Assembly: GCA_026702845.1 (NCBI GenBank)
Contig: JADCLS010000001.1
Coordinates: 744,001 to 808,000 of the forward strand
Reading direction: 5' to 3'
Origin: Candidatus Heimdallarchaeota archaeon
GTDB taxonomy: Archaea; Asgardarchaeota; Heimdallarchaeia; Heimdallarchaeales; Kariarchaeaceae
Length of the DNA stretch: 64,000 bases
Shown here: positions 44,205-54,161 of the stretch, in pieces
How positions within the stretch are numbered: the first letter of the stretch is position 1
Layout: the number at the start of each line of letters is the position of its first letter
Notes under the pieces: generated by a model
Told to the model about the DNA's origin: nothing
Databases searched by the model: none
What the model saw: only the letters and a program-made list of their open reading frames with translations
Position numbers and translations under genes: made by a program

Positions 44205-46706
44205 TTATACCTCTAATGCCTTGTTGATCAGTGATAATCCTGCCATGGCATCCTTGGCATAATATACATCAAAATCGGCATGTGGGGCAATTTCATTTTC
44301 CACAAATCGCTTAGTAAGTGCTGCCCCACCGACAATAACTGGGATCTTGTACCCTTCCGCTTTTAATTGTTGAATAACTGACACCATGTACCAACTACTC
44401 TTTACAAGTAATCCACTAAGCCCAATCATATCAGGTTGATGATTGTTTATTGCCTGGATCAATGTGTTTGTACTGATTTTAATTCCCAGATCTATCACTT
44501 CATATCCATTGCTCTCAAGAATAATTCTTACTAGATTTTTACCAATGTCATGCACATCACCTTTTACTGTTGCCAGGATTATTCTTTTCTTTATCTGTAC
44601 GGTTCCCGTTTGCATTAGCGGTTCTAGGTGAGAAATTGCCAATTTAACAACTTCTGCACTCTGTAATACCTCAGTAACAATCATCTTAGCCTGCTCAAAG
44701 AGTGATCCTACCTCATTCATACCATCCATAATTACTGAATTGATAATTTCCAGAGGATCCATGGTCTCTAGCATCAACTCAAGATCTTGAATGACCTTAG
44801 TTTTGGTTCCATAAATGATAGCAGATTTTAATGATTCTTCAGGGCCTAAATTTTCAAGAATTTCCGTTCTATTCGTACTTGTCTTATCACGATAATATTC
44901 AGTAAATGTAGTCAATGAATCTAAGCTTTGATTGAAAATTAGGTCCTCGGCTAATTTCCTCTCATGTTCTCCAATCAATGAATACCTTAGGATTAGAGCA
45001 GGATTGACAATTGCTTGATCCAGACCTGCTTGAACACAATGATAATAGAATACAGAGTTGAGTACCTCTCGACCAGCAGGTGGTAAACCAAATGAAACAT
45101 TACTAACACCTAGAATAGTCTGAACTTCCGGATATTTTTTCTTAAAGGCAGCTATTGCATCAATAGTCGCCTTAGCACTGTTTTGTAGCTTTATATCGGT
45201 TCCAGAATCTACAGTGAAGACTAGCATATCGAAGATGAGGTCTCTTGCTGGTATTTTGTACTTATTTACCAGTAAATCATATAATCTATCTGCTAGATCC
45301 ATTTTTCTCTTAAATGAAATGGCCATCCCCTCATCCTCATCAATTAATCCAACAACAACAGCAGCACCGAATCGTTTTATCTTATCTACCAGGATCTCTA
45401 CTTTTTCAAATCCACTTTCAAGATTGAGTGAATTAATTATTGATTTTCCTTGACAGTACTGCAATGCCACCTCAACTGCATCCGGGCTGGTACTATCGAT
45501 CATAATTGGTACTTTGACAGACTGTATCAATTTGGGATAAAATTTATGCATGATTTCAATCTCATTAACCTCTGTATCTTCTAGACAGATGTCAAGGATT
45601 TGAGCCCCATTTCTGACCTGGTCTTTTGCAACTTCTATAGCCTCATCGATCTGACCACTACGAATAAGATCTCTGAATCTCCTACTCCCCTGTACATTTG
45701 CCCTTTCTCCTACCAATATAGGTCTGAGTTTATCATCTGGAACGACTGATTCCACCCCTGTTGCAGAAAATAGCTGATGAACTGATTTTTCTCTTGGTGT
45801 ATTGGATATTGATTGTCTTAGCTGTCGAATATGATCTGGAGTGGTGCCACAACATCCACCTGCAAAATTAAGTAATTTTTTCTCACTATAGAGACTAATT
45901 TGTTTGGCAAAGGTTTGAGGTGTCTCATCATAGCCACCTTTCTCATTAGGTAATCCAGCATTTGGAAAGATGAAAACTGGTAAATCGGAAATAGTATTCA
46001 GTGTGAGTAATGGCTCATACATTTGTTTCCCTCCAACTGCACAGTTCATACCTATTGCAATTGGATTATATGATCGTACAGTATGGAAAAATGCCTCAAT
46101 ATCTTGTCCTGATAAAGTTCTTCCTCCTAATGCAATACTTGCTGATACCATGAAGGGAATTGGATGACCTAATTGCCGTTCAAGATTGATTATGGCTTGT
46201 AGTGCAGCTTTGACATTCAAAGTATCGTGAGCTGTCTCTACGAGAAGAAAATCAACTCCTCCTTCTACAAGACCCTTTGCTTGATCAAAGTATGCTTGGG
46301 ATAGAACATCGAACGATACTTCTTGACTCAAAGATAATGCTTTAGTGCTGGGGCCCATGGATCCGGCGACAAATCTAGATTTGAATTTATTAGCTGCTTC
46401 TTTTGCTATCCTTGCAGCTTGAAAATTAATTATATATGATTCATCCTCGAGTCCATACTCTGCAAGTACTACTGACATTGCACCGAAAGTGTTAGTTTCA
46501 ATAATATCTGCCCCTGCATTAAGGTATGCCAAATGAATTTCAGTTATCACATCCGGACGAGTAATAGAAAGATAATCATTACATCCTAGAAACTGCTCTC
46601 CTCCAAAATCTTCTGGACCAAGTTGATATTGTTGAATCATTGTTCCCATTGCGCCATCAATAATTAGAATCCTTTCTTTCAACAGATGTGTAAGGGCATC
46701 AATCAT
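44205..46706 (-). CDS. metH: Cobalamin-dependent methionine synthase (core)
   Basis: 833 residues from ATG 46706; an upstream TTG (46721) would lie in the promoter. Domains: homocysteine S-methyltransferase (to about 300, with zinc site GGCCGTTPDH); pterin-binding TIM barrel (about 320-580, with GERANVQGSRRF); cap and B12-binding domain (about 620-830, with DVHDIGKN, the Co-ligand His, and VIVGGAAL). It methylates homocysteine using methyl-H4F. The activation domain is in the next gene. Confidence 0.95.
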   Translation of the reverse strand: MIDALTHLLKERILIIDGAMGTMIQQYQLGPEDFGGEQFLGCNDYLSITRPDVITEIHLAYLNAGADIIETNTFGAMSVVLAEYGLEDESYIINFQAARIAKEAANKFKSRFVAGSMGPSTKALSLSQEVSFDVLSQAYFDQAKGLVEGGVDFLLVETAHDTLNVKAALQAIINLERQLGHPIPFMVSASIALGGRTLSGQDIEAFFHTVRSYNPIAIGMNCAVGGKQMYEPLLTLNTISDLPVFIFPNAGLPNEKGGYDETPQTFAKQISLYSEKKLLNFAGGCCGTTPDHIRQLRQSISNTPREKSVHQLFSATGVESVVPDDKLRPILVGERANVQGSRRFRDLIRSGQIDEAIEVAKDQVRNGAQILDICLEDTEVNEIEIMHKFYPKLIQSVKVPIMIDSTSPDAVEVALQYCQGKSIINSLNLESGFEKVEILVDKIKRFGAAVVVGLIDEDEGMAISFKRKMDLADRLYDLLVNKYKIPARDLIFDMLVFTVDSGTDIKLQNSAKATIDAIAAFKKKYPEVQTILGVSNVSFGLPPAGREVLNSVFYYHCVQAGLDQAIVNPALILRYSLIGEHERKLAEDLIFNQSLDSLTTFTEYYRDKTSTNRTEILENLGPEESLKSAIIYGTKTKVIQDLELMLETMDPLEIINSVIMDGMNEVGSLFEQAKMIVTEVLQSAEVVKLAISHLEPLMQTGTVQIKKRIILATVKGDVHDIGKNLVRIILESNGYEVIDLGIKISTNTLIQAINNHQPDMIGLSGLLVKSSWYMVSVIQQLKAEGYKIPVIVGGAALTKRFVENEIAPHADFDVYYAKDAMAGLSLINKALEV

Positions 46707-46721
46707 TATGATTACTAACAA

Positions 46722-46734
46722 ACTATATCATAAG
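46722..46734 (-). promoter_or_regulatory. TATA-like promoter of metH
   Basis: The minus strand reads CTTATGATATAGT about 22 bases before ATG 46706. This implies an almost leaderless transcript and argues against a TTG start at 46721. Confidence 0.35.
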
Positions 46735-46815
46735 TGTTTTTTGTTAATTCATATTATAAGAGTGAAAAATCTAGCTTTTCATTTAGATATTCACGAACTT
46801 TGATTTTCAACTTAA

Positions 46816-47313
46816 TTATAGCAATCCTTTTTCTTTCTTCCATTGTCTGATCTTTTTCTTTGCCCATAAATAATGTCCAGAGGTATTTGCACTTATATAG
46901 CTCTTGAATGTACTTTTTCCCAGCCATTCATAGTAACCTTTAGTGAAAATTTCTTCCTCACTCAACTGCTGAACAAAATTCAGTGTTCTCTCGTAGGATT
47001 CATTGAATTGTTTTCTCACTCTTTTGAGTTCCCAGTTCTTGTATTTTTCGTATATCTTCTGATTTACTATTGTAAGTTGATTCCACTTTAATCCAGGTGC
47101 TGGTGGTTCTGGATCAACCCCCTCCTTTCCAATCTCATACCATGAGATGAATTTTCCCTCCCATTCAAAGAGATGAGCCATGATATCCTTAACAGACCAT
47201 CCCGCAGAGGTTACTCCTGCAATTTCCAGTTGCTCATCACTGAGATCGTCAATATTTTTGAGCAATCGCCTTCGCTCAGTAATAATTTTATCCAATAGCA
47301 AATCTTTTTTCAT
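46816..47313 (-). CDS. ClbS/DfsB-family four-helix protein
   Basis: 165 residues from ATG 47313. It matches the ClbS/DfsB (DUF1706) family: GWSVKDIMAHLFEWEGKF, PPAPGLKWNQL, and SGHYLWAKKKIRQWKKE. ClbS is a self-resistance hydrolase against colibactin in bacteria; most relatives have no known role. DinB-like helical fold. Single gene. Confidence 0.85.
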   Translation of the reverse strand: MKKDLLLDKIITERRRLLKNIDDLSDEQLEIAGVTSAGWSVKDIMAHLFEWEGKFISWYEIGKEGVDPEPPAPGLKWNQLTIVNQKIYEKYKNWELKRVRKQFNESYERTLNFVQQLSEEEIFTKGYYEWLGKSTFKSYISANTSGHYLWAKKKIRQWKKEKGLL

Positions 47314-47391
47314 TAAATTTGGCCTTAGAGTTAGGTATTTAACTTATATGGGGTAAATAGATACAAATGGAATCAATTAACCTGGTTAGTA

Positions 47392-48582
47392 TTAATCTTC
47401 ATTCAAAAAGGAGATGGCAGTTCCAGCAAGTGTAGCAGACCCGATAGGTAGGCAATTCTCATTTACATCGAATTTGGAATGATGATTTGGGTGGATCATC
47501 CCCTGCTCCTTATCATAACCATCGAGCATGATCATAGAAACAGGTATTTTTCCTTTAAGGCTGAAATCATAGAAATCCTCTGCACCAAGCATGGGATTGG
47601 GGAATTCATGAATTCCTTCATCACCATACATCTCAGCATATACTTTTCTAAAGTGATCATTGAGATTTTTGTCATTGATACCCACGGCATATCCTCGAAC
47701 AATTTCTAGCTCAGCCCTTCCTCCAAATGATCTGGCAATTGAATCGACGAATTCAGGTAATCTACTGAGAATATCTTCTCGTACTTCTTCATTTAATGTT
47801 CTCAAGGTTCCATCCATCTTGCATGTATCAGAGATAATATTATTTCTGTCTCCTCCTACAATTTTGCCAATAGTGATAACTTTGGGTTCTACAGGGTCTG
47901 TGGTTCGAGAGAGCCATCCCTGGATAGCTACTCCAATCTGCATGGCGATATACACTGGATCGATAGTCATGTGAGGTTCACTTGCATGCCCTCCTCGTCC
48001 TTGAACTGTGATGTACAATTCATCAGCACTTCCGGAAATAGTTCCATCTTTGAGAGCAATCATTCCCCATCTATTTTCATTGTAGACATGCAGTGAAATG
48101 GCTGCATCAATATGTGGTTTATCAGGATCTCCAATCGCTCCTTCCTTTATCATAGGTGTTGCTCCTCCAGGTCCTTCTTCAGCTGGTTGAAATAGGACAT
48201 CAACAATTCCTTTGAACTCTGATGCATTTTGTTTTAGTAGTTTTGCTGCACCTAGTAAGCAAGCAACATGTGTATCATGACCACACGCATGCATCTTACC
48301 ATCAATTTTGGATTTGTATGCGACTTCATTCACTTCATGCACTGGTAGTGCATCCATATCCGCACGAATCATAATTCGTTTACCATCAGCCGACCCCCTA
48401 ATTGTGCCTACTACACCAGTTTTGGCATAGGTTTTGAATTCTACTCCTAACTCTTTCAGTTTACTTTGGATAAACTTGGAGGTTTCAAATTCCTCGAATC
48501 CTAATTCTGGATTCATATGTATATGTCTCCTATATTCAATTATCGTTTCCTTGATGGCCTCTGCTTCTTTTTTAAGATCCAT
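47392..48582 (-). CDS. M20-family amidohydrolase
   Basis: 396 residues from ATG 48582, with AGGTG five bases upstream; TTG 48624 is a longer alternative. Metal motifs: ADMDALPV, HACGHDTHVA, FQPAEEGPGG with the catalytic Glu, ISLHVYN, and a C-terminal MIHPNHHSKFD. The family removes acyl groups from amino acids (hippurate/IAA-amino-acid hydrolase type). Two metal ions expected. Single gene. Confidence 0.93.
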   Translation of the reverse strand: MDLKKEAEAIKETIIEYRRHIHMNPELGFEEFETSKFIQSKLKELGVEFKTYAKTGVVGTIRGSADGKRIMIRADMDALPVHEVNEVAYKSKIDGKMHACGHDTHVACLLGAAKLLKQNASEFKGIVDVLFQPAEEGPGGATPMIKEGAIGDPDKPHIDAAISLHVYNENRWGMIALKDGTISGSADELYITVQGRGGHASEPHMTIDPVYIAMQIGVAIQGWLSRTTDPVEPKVITIGKIVGGDRNNIISDTCKMDGTLRTLNEEVREDILSRLPEFVDSIARSFGGRAELEIVRGYAVGINDKNLNDHFRKVYAEMYGDEGIHEFPNPMLGAEDFYDFSLKGKIPVSMIMLDGYDKEQGMIHPNHHSKFDVNENCLPIGSATLAGTAISFLNED

Positions 48583-48763
48583 ATTTACACCTTTGAGAAG
48601 CTCGAAATAAGTGTATTTCTTCAAGAAACATCTTCTTGTTTACAAAGCAGATATATTTGGAGATTATTATGAATAAGTTCTAATAAATTAGGTTTCCTAA
48701 TAATAAGATAATTTCGGAGAATCATCCGACTTTATATCGGATTTATAAAATTCTTTGAACTAT

Positions 48764-49573
48764 CTAATCTGTCATCTTTTTTTTATAGTAAAGGATCACT
48801 ATAACTGCTGCTAATAGATTTATCAATGCATAAATCCAGTATAAGGGCTGGTTTGAAGATGGATTATCGAGATATTGGACATAAAATGTAGCGTTAGCTG
48901 AATTTGCAGCTCCATGAAATATCATAGTTAACAGGCCATTTCCCGTTTTATCAATGATAAAATAGTAAACAAATGATATGCTGATAGTCATTAACATAAA
49001 TGCAAAGAAAGGTGTAATATTATGTTCATCATATAGCATAAACCATAAAGGCAAATGCCAGACAGCCCAAACAATACCAATAATCACATTTGTTATTTCC
49101 ATTCTATAATCGGTTGAAAGTTTTTGCTGCAAGTACCATCTCCATCCTAGTTCTTCTTGACCTCCTCCAAGAAACATAGTGAAGATCATGTAGGGGAAGT
49201 ACACCCAAATACTGGGTAAGCGACTTTCAGGAATTTCTAGCTGAAGGAGCATACCTATCAAAATTGCTAAAGCATTAATCAAAAGGGGAATTAATACAAC
49301 AAATATCACCCACGGCCAGGTAATACCTTTGAGTGAGAAGAAGGTTTTCACATGCTCCTTGAAAGATTTACCCTCGGATCTTAAGGCATAATATGCAGCA
49401 AATAAAGGTCCAAAAGCACCTATCACAAGTGTAATCATAAAAATAGGTTGTCCGGCTTCTCCCAGAGGTAAAATCCCAAAATACTCTAATACTGAGGGGA
49501 TCCAAAGTATCCAAGAAAATAAGAACAACGAAGCTATAAATGTCAAAGCTTGTTTGTTCATGATATATTCCAT
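48764..49573 (-). CDS. CPBP-family intramembrane protease
   Basis: 269 residues, start ATG 49573 with GGAGG five bases upstream. Seven or eight TM helices. Motif 1 is GGGQEELGWRWYLQ, motif 2 IVWAVWHLPLWF, motif 3 a late IFHGAANSANATF. Same family as the protein at 14795 but a different subgroup. Target proteins unknown. Confidence 0.9.
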   Translation of the reverse strand: MEYIMNKQALTFIASLFLFSWILWIPSVLEYFGILPLGEAGQPIFMITLVIGAFGPLFAAYYALRSEGKSFKEHVKTFFSLKGITWPWVIFVVLIPLLINALAILIGMLLQLEIPESRLPSIWVYFPYMIFTMFLGGGQEELGWRWYLQQKLSTDYRMEITNVIIGIVWAVWHLPLWFMLYDEHNITPFFAFMLMTISISFVYYFIIDKTGNGLLTMIFHGAANSANATFYVQYLDNPSSNQPLYWIYALINLLAAVIVILYYKKKMTD

Positions 49574-49810
49574 GAAATCCTCCTTATATAACTACCTTTA
49601 GAAGATGTTTAGATAAAAAATGACGCATAATGTTGTTTTATGAGAAAATAAATCTTCTAATACTCGAATGAATAACATCAGTCAGACTTTTTCCATCGAA
49701 TATGTGAAATGAAGTCATGAATTAATTTTTATTAAATAAATGTGTAGAGTAATCCTGAAGTAACTCCTGGCATGATTAAATTATCCTATTTGATGAAATC
49801 TATTCAATTT

Positions 49811-50266
49811 CTAGTAAAGGCCAAATCCCTCATTAGGATAACTCTCAGGCCAACCCTTAATCCAAGATGGCAATTTTGAATCATCTACCCGATCTGTGAC
49901 TGCATAGTAAGCTTTCACATCAATTACTGGTGTTTCATCAAAGGCATCAATGTTATTGATTTCAATCATCCCATCATTGATACTTAGGATTTTTACAACA
50001 GTCATTGCCAGTGGATTCGGTCTATATTCTGCTCTTGATGCAAATACTCCTGTTCTAGGGGGATCTTCACCATAGGGAGGTACCATATCCAAGATGGAAC
50101 GTTTTTCATCTGTATCATTCTTATCTGCCCACCAATAAATCTGGGCATGACTAAATTGATCTAGCTGCTGCAATCCTTTGTGGAATTCTTTAAATATGGA
50201 GACATAGGTTTTATTATTCTTTCTAATAATCGTTCCTATCTGTTTGATTGAAAATACTTTACTCAT
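49811..50266 (-). CDS. TrmO-like (TsaA/UPF0066) tRNA methyltransferase
   Basis: 151 residues. KQIGTIIRKN at the start and TGVFASRAEYRPNPLAMTVV match the TsaA/TrmO fold. TrmO methylates N6-threonylcarbamoyl-adenosine 37 of certain tRNAs with AdoMet. This protein is short and lacks the extended C-terminal part of E. coli TrmO. Start overlaps the end of the GyrI-like gene by 4 bases, so the two are co-translated. Confidence 0.85.
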   Translation of the reverse strand: MSKVFSIKQIGTIIRKNNKTYVSIFKEFHKGLQQLDQFSHAQIYWWADKNDTDEKRSILDMVPPYGEDPPRTGVFASRAEYRPNPLAMTVVKILSINDGMIEINNIDAFDETPVIDVKAYYAVTDRVDDSKLPSWIKGWPESYPNEGFGLY

Positions 50267-50793
50267 GGGTTATCACCTTTCTTTATCACTGGAACTAAAT
50301 ACTCAATAACAGAATCTGGATCTTCCATGCCTTTAAACTCTCTTCCATATTTTTGAATAAGGTAAGGTTTTCCTTCAATATAACCTGAATTTGGTAACCA
50401 CTCATTCCAAATATATTGTGATCCACAGGTAATATTCTTCCCTTTGAACTTAAAAATGGCATATTCTATATTGGGTAGAGGTTTGCAAAATAACTCTACT
50501 GGGATTTCTTTGTATTGTGTAACTTCTATCCCTATGAATACATAGAATTCCTTAGTTTGATTGTATTCGGTTGGCTCTATATGTACCTCGTATGCAGTAT
50601 GATAATCAACAGCTAAAGTTTTTAGATATTCCTTATGTTTCTTGTATACCCTGTCAAATCGTTTCCAAGTCTTACCAATTTCATTTTCTGTATCCCAACC
50701 CTTTTTGTTATGAAATGGATCACCGAAATAGAGCACTCCTAACAATTTAATTTCTTTACTCACAAAAGAAATATCTGATACTTCACAATCCAT
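50263..50793 (-). CDS. GyrI-like small-molecule-binding protein
   Basis: 176 residues with the GyrI/AraC-effector-binding layout: strands around KLLGVLYFG, a helix with TWKRFDRVYKKH, YEVHIEP, EFYVFIGIEVTQ, and a late EYAIFKFKGKN. A Glu near the centre of these folds often binds ligands. No DNA-binding domain. Co-transcribed with the TrmO-like gene downstream. Confidence 0.8.
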   Translation of the reverse strand: MDCEVSDISFVSKEIKLLGVLYFGDPFHNKKGWDTENEIGKTWKRFDRVYKKHKEYLKTLAVDYHTAYEVHIEPTEYNQTKEFYVFIGIEVTQYKEIPVELFCKPLPNIEYAIFKFKGKNITCGSQYIWNEWLPNSGYIEGKPYLIQKYGREFKGMEDPDSVIEYLVPVIKKGDNP

Positions 50794-51004
50794 AAATCAT
50801 CATCTAACCATTGAGTATTTGTTCTAATATGAGATTGGGGTTGTTGTTTTTAAATCTATTTTCATATTCATAAATTAGTGAAAAAAATTCATTATATTTT
50901 GAATTCATTCAAATTTAATGATTTCATGTGATGCAAATTAAATTTACAAAACCTAATATGGAGAATAAGTATCTTAAAATAAACCAATACTAGGTTGACC
51001 CTTG

Positions 51005-51370
51005 ATGGATGATCTTTCAATAGACACCCTGAGGCAGAAATTCAATGAATTGAACAGCATCATCAAAGCATTATCTCATCCCTCCAGGTTACAAATTATG
51101 GTTGCAATTGCCGAGGGAGAAAAGAATACAACCCAATTACATGAAGAATTGGAAATAAAGAAAACTACGTTGATAAACCACATAAATGAGCTGATTAAGG
51201 TAGAATTAGTGTATAAGATGGGTCATGGCCTATACGCCATAAGTAGTACTGGAGAGCATGTTCTTGTTCATCTCTCAAATATGTTACGAGAGTTGAATCA
51301 GGAAGATGAGGAGATGGATATCAACACTTTGAGATTATCAGTTGCTAGATCATTCCTTAACCGAAAATAA
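51005..51370 (+). CDS. ArsR-type winged-helix regulator
   Basis: 121 residues from ATG 51005 (TTG 51002 precedes it). The ArsR fold is clear: IIKALSHPSRLQIMVAIAEG, TTQLHEELEIKKTTLINHIN, LVYKMGHGLYAISSTGEHV. No metal-site cysteines. Converges on the hydrolase gene; target unknown. Confidence 0.87.
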   Translation: MDDLSIDTLRQKFNELNSIIKALSHPSRLQIMVAIAEGEKNTTQLHEELEIKKTTLINHINELIKVELVYKMGHGLYAISSTGEHVLVHLSNMLRELNQEDEEMDINTLRLSVARSFLNRK

Positions 51371-51400
51371 TAGTTTTACAATGCCTTATTTATATGCTGG

Positions 51401-52231
51401 TTATTGTAGAGATTCAAGAATATCACTAAATGATTCTCCCCTAAAGTAGCGATCAATTAGTTGTGCTCCTTTAATTTGATGAGTATAATTTGTTGAAAGC
51501 ATGTCTATATACTGTACATTAGGTAATTTCTTCACAAACTGTTCTGTTTCATTGGTTGGATGCAAAAGATCTCGGGTTGCATCAAGAATAACTATCTCAG
51601 CAGTAGTACTTGTGAAGTCCATCATGGATAGTCCACCATCCTTAGCATTGCATAAAGCTGATAACTTAATTTTTCTGAGATCAAGCTCATACCTGTTTGG
51701 ATTAAATTTCACCACATTCTCTGGTTCATCTGTGTTCTTGAAATTCCATTTCATGTAACTGTTAACAATCAACTTAACCAATCCTGCAAAGGATATTGGG
51801 AGATGTATGATTACTTTCTTAGCAAGGGTATCAGCCTTGATATTGATAGCAGGAATCAAAAAGACATTTTTCAGCGGTTGTGGATAATTAGTATGGAGAT
51901 ACCGGAGATGAATATGTGATCCGTATGAAGAACTATATAGGTAAAAATTCTTGAGATCAAGTAATTCGATGATTTTAGCCAAATCTTCCACAGAATAATC
52001 TATAGCAAAATCATCTTTACGAGGTTTGTACGTGAAAAGTGAAGATGCTTTCTCCCTGAATTCGATATAATAAACAGTATAACCCAATTCTTCCATCTTA
52101 AGTAGATTTTTCATTATGTCATTGATATCAACTACCCAACCAGGTAAAAAAATGACAGATCGGTCACCACCATCAAATATTTTTACTTTGAGTTGTAAAT
52201 GATCTCGTACATCAAGAAATACTTCTCGCAC
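51401..52231 (-). CDS. Alpha/beta-fold hydrolase
   Basis: 276 residues from GTG 52231. FLPGWVVDI is the oxyanion strand and YLYSSSYGSHIHL carries the nucleophile elbow (S-x-S-x-G, Ser-Tyr-Gly). A late Asp lies in VILDATRDLLHPTNE and the His is in YTHQIKGAQ. The elbow departs from G-x-S-x-G in its first residue. Substrate unknown. Confidence 0.82.
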   Translation of the reverse strand: MREVFLDVRDHLQLKVKIFDGGDRSVIFLPGWVVDINDIMKNLLKMEELGYTVYYIEFREKASSLFTYKPRKDDFAIDYSVEDLAKIIELLDLKNFYLYSSSYGSHIHLRYLHTNYPQPLKNVFLIPAINIKADTLAKKVIIHLPISFAGLVKLIVNSYMKWNFKNTDEPENVVKFNPNRYELDLRKIKLSALCNAKDGGLSMMDFTSTTAEIVILDATRDLLHPTNETEQFVKKLPNVQYIDMLSTNYTHQIKGAQLIDRYFRGESFSDILESLQ

Positions 52232-52365
52232 AGTTCTCTTGTTTTATTAATTAGTACTCCTTATCATATTTTATGCTTGATTATTGATTTAAGTATTGAG
52301 AATCATACAGAAATGCAACAACCTTTGCTAGGATGATTTATGTATGAATATTATTGTCTGTAACC

Positions 52366-54066
52366 ATGGATATTCCAAATTTACCTAAGATTGAGGGTTT
52401 TGAATTCAAATACTATCTGTATGAAGAGATGAAGGAATTTTTAAACACTATGGCTAATACTCATAAATCTCTAATGGATCTTGAGATAATTGGCCAGACC
52501 TATGAAGGAAGAGATATCTTGTGTGCAACCATTACCAATCTCAACTCCCCAGCATCAGAGAAGCCAGCGTATTATATTGATGCAAATATCCATGCAGGTG
52601 AGGTAACTGGATCTACAGTTGCCTTATATACTATATTCTATTTACTGAATCAATTTGGAAAAGAGAAGGAGATAACTTTTTTACTGGATAATTTCACATT
52701 TTACATTATACCCAGGATTACAGCTGATGGTGCAGAACGCTATCTTACCACTCCTAATACCTTAAGATCATCCACCCGGCCTTGGCCTTTTGATTATAAA
52801 TTGCCTGGTTTCCATGATGAGGATATTAATAACGATGGGGAGATCCTTCTCATGAGGAAAGAAGATCCACTGGGTGATTGGAAGATATCTGCTAAAGAAC
52901 CCAGACTAATGATCAAGAGGGAGATTGATGATATGGGTGATGGTCCATTTTATCGATTATTTCCAGAGGGTATGCTTCATGAGTGGCAGGAAGGAGAGCC
53001 TATACTTGCAGCTAGAAGAATGGAGGGTTTGGATCTCAACAGAAACAATCCTTCCAGATGGGAACAGGAATACAAGCAATCAGGTGCAGGTCCCTTTCCT
53101 TTGAGTGAGCCAGAGACCAGGGCTATAGCTGATTTCTTCAGAGCTCATGAAAATATTTGTGGTGCAACCACATTCCATACCTTCTCTGGTGCTATACTCC
53201 GTCCATTCTCCTATGTTTCTGATGATGAGTTTGAGACACATGATCTTGAGGTGTATGAGAAACTGGGTAAATTGGGAGAGAAGATAACTGGTTATCCTTG
53301 TTTGAATGTGCACAAGGATTTCAGGTACAATAGGAAAGAGGATATCCGTGGAGGATTTGATGATTTTATTTTCGAGAACCTAGGTATACCAATATTCACC
53401 ACTGAGTTATGGGATATGATAAAAGAGGCTGGGATTGAGGATAGAGATATTATCAAATTCCTCATGTATCAGAGGACTGAGGAAGAAGACCTAAAACTAT
53501 TACACTGGAATGATGAAAAACTAAATGGAGAAGGATTTGAACCTTGGAAAGAATTCGAGCATCCTCAGCTAGGTAAGGTTGAGATAGGTGGTTGGAAGTT
53601 CAAATTTACTTGGCAAAATCCTCCATTGGCTGGAACCTATCTAGCTGATGAATGTCACAAGAATGCTCTCTTCCTCTTTGCACATGCTGCATTATCTCCA
53701 AGAATTGACTTTGGAAACGTAAAAATTGCTTCACATGGTGAGGTAACCAAGATCTCTCTTTCTGTGCTCAACCATGGTTTTCTTCCTACTTATATCAGTA
53801 AACAAGCATTGAACAGAAAAGTGGTAAAGGATAGTGAATTAAAGATAGAGTGTGATGGATGTGTATTACTAGCTCCCATAAAGAATAAAGTATCTGTTCC
53901 ACATCTTGAGGGTCGCAGTAATAAACTGCGAGCTAGTGTATTTGGTGGTCTCAGTCCAGAGGATCAGAAATGGACATATAACTTTACAGTGCTTGGTACA
54001 GGTTTAGTTCATGTAACCATTACTACTGCTCGAGCGGGAACTTTACATAAAACTCTTGAAATTTGA
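52366..54066 (+). CDS. M14-family zinc carboxypeptidase
   Basis: 566 residues from ATG 52366 (TTG 52354 also open). Zinc site: ANIHAGEVTGS (H-x-x-E) and the second His in ATTFHTFSGA; the substrate Arg and Asn in GLDLNRNNPSRW; catalytic Glu in FTTELWD. The C-terminal 150 residues form a beta-sandwich-like domain. There is no signal peptide, so a cytoplasmic peptidase. Single gene. Confidence 0.92.
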   Translation: MDIPNLPKIEGFEFKYYLYEEMKEFLNTMANTHKSLMDLEIIGQTYEGRDILCATITNLNSPASEKPAYYIDANIHAGEVTGSTVALYTIFYLLNQFGKEKEITFLLDNFTFYIIPRITADGAERYLTTPNTLRSSTRPWPFDYKLPGFHDEDINNDGEILLMRKEDPLGDWKISAKEPRLMIKREIDDMGDGPFYRLFPEGMLHEWQEGEPILAARRMEGLDLNRNNPSRWEQEYKQSGAGPFPLSEPETRAIADFFRAHENICGATTFHTFSGAILRPFSYVSDDEFETHDLEVYEKLGKLGEKITGYPCLNVHKDFRYNRKEDIRGGFDDFIFENLGIPIFTTELWDMIKEAGIEDRDIIKFLMYQRTEEEDLKLLHWNDEKLNGEGFEPWKEFEHPQLGKVEIGGWKFKFTWQNPPLAGTYLADECHKNALFLFAHAALSPRIDFGNVKIASHGEVTKISLSVLNHGFLPTYISKQALNRKVVKDSELKIECDGCVLLAPIKNKVSVPHLEGRSNKLRASVFGGLSPEDQKWTYNFTVLGTGLVHVTITTARAGTLHKTLEI

Positions 54067-54161
54067 ATAAGGTTTGTAATTAGTAAATAATCTGATCTAG
54101 CATTCAAATAAAGTGATAGTCAAATTGGATTATTAATTTAGAAGGTTTTTAATTACTAATA

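Noticed and set aside
46816..47313. Colibactin resistance protein
   Set aside because: The ClbS/DfsB family is broad and mostly uncharacterised; there is no toxin cluster here.
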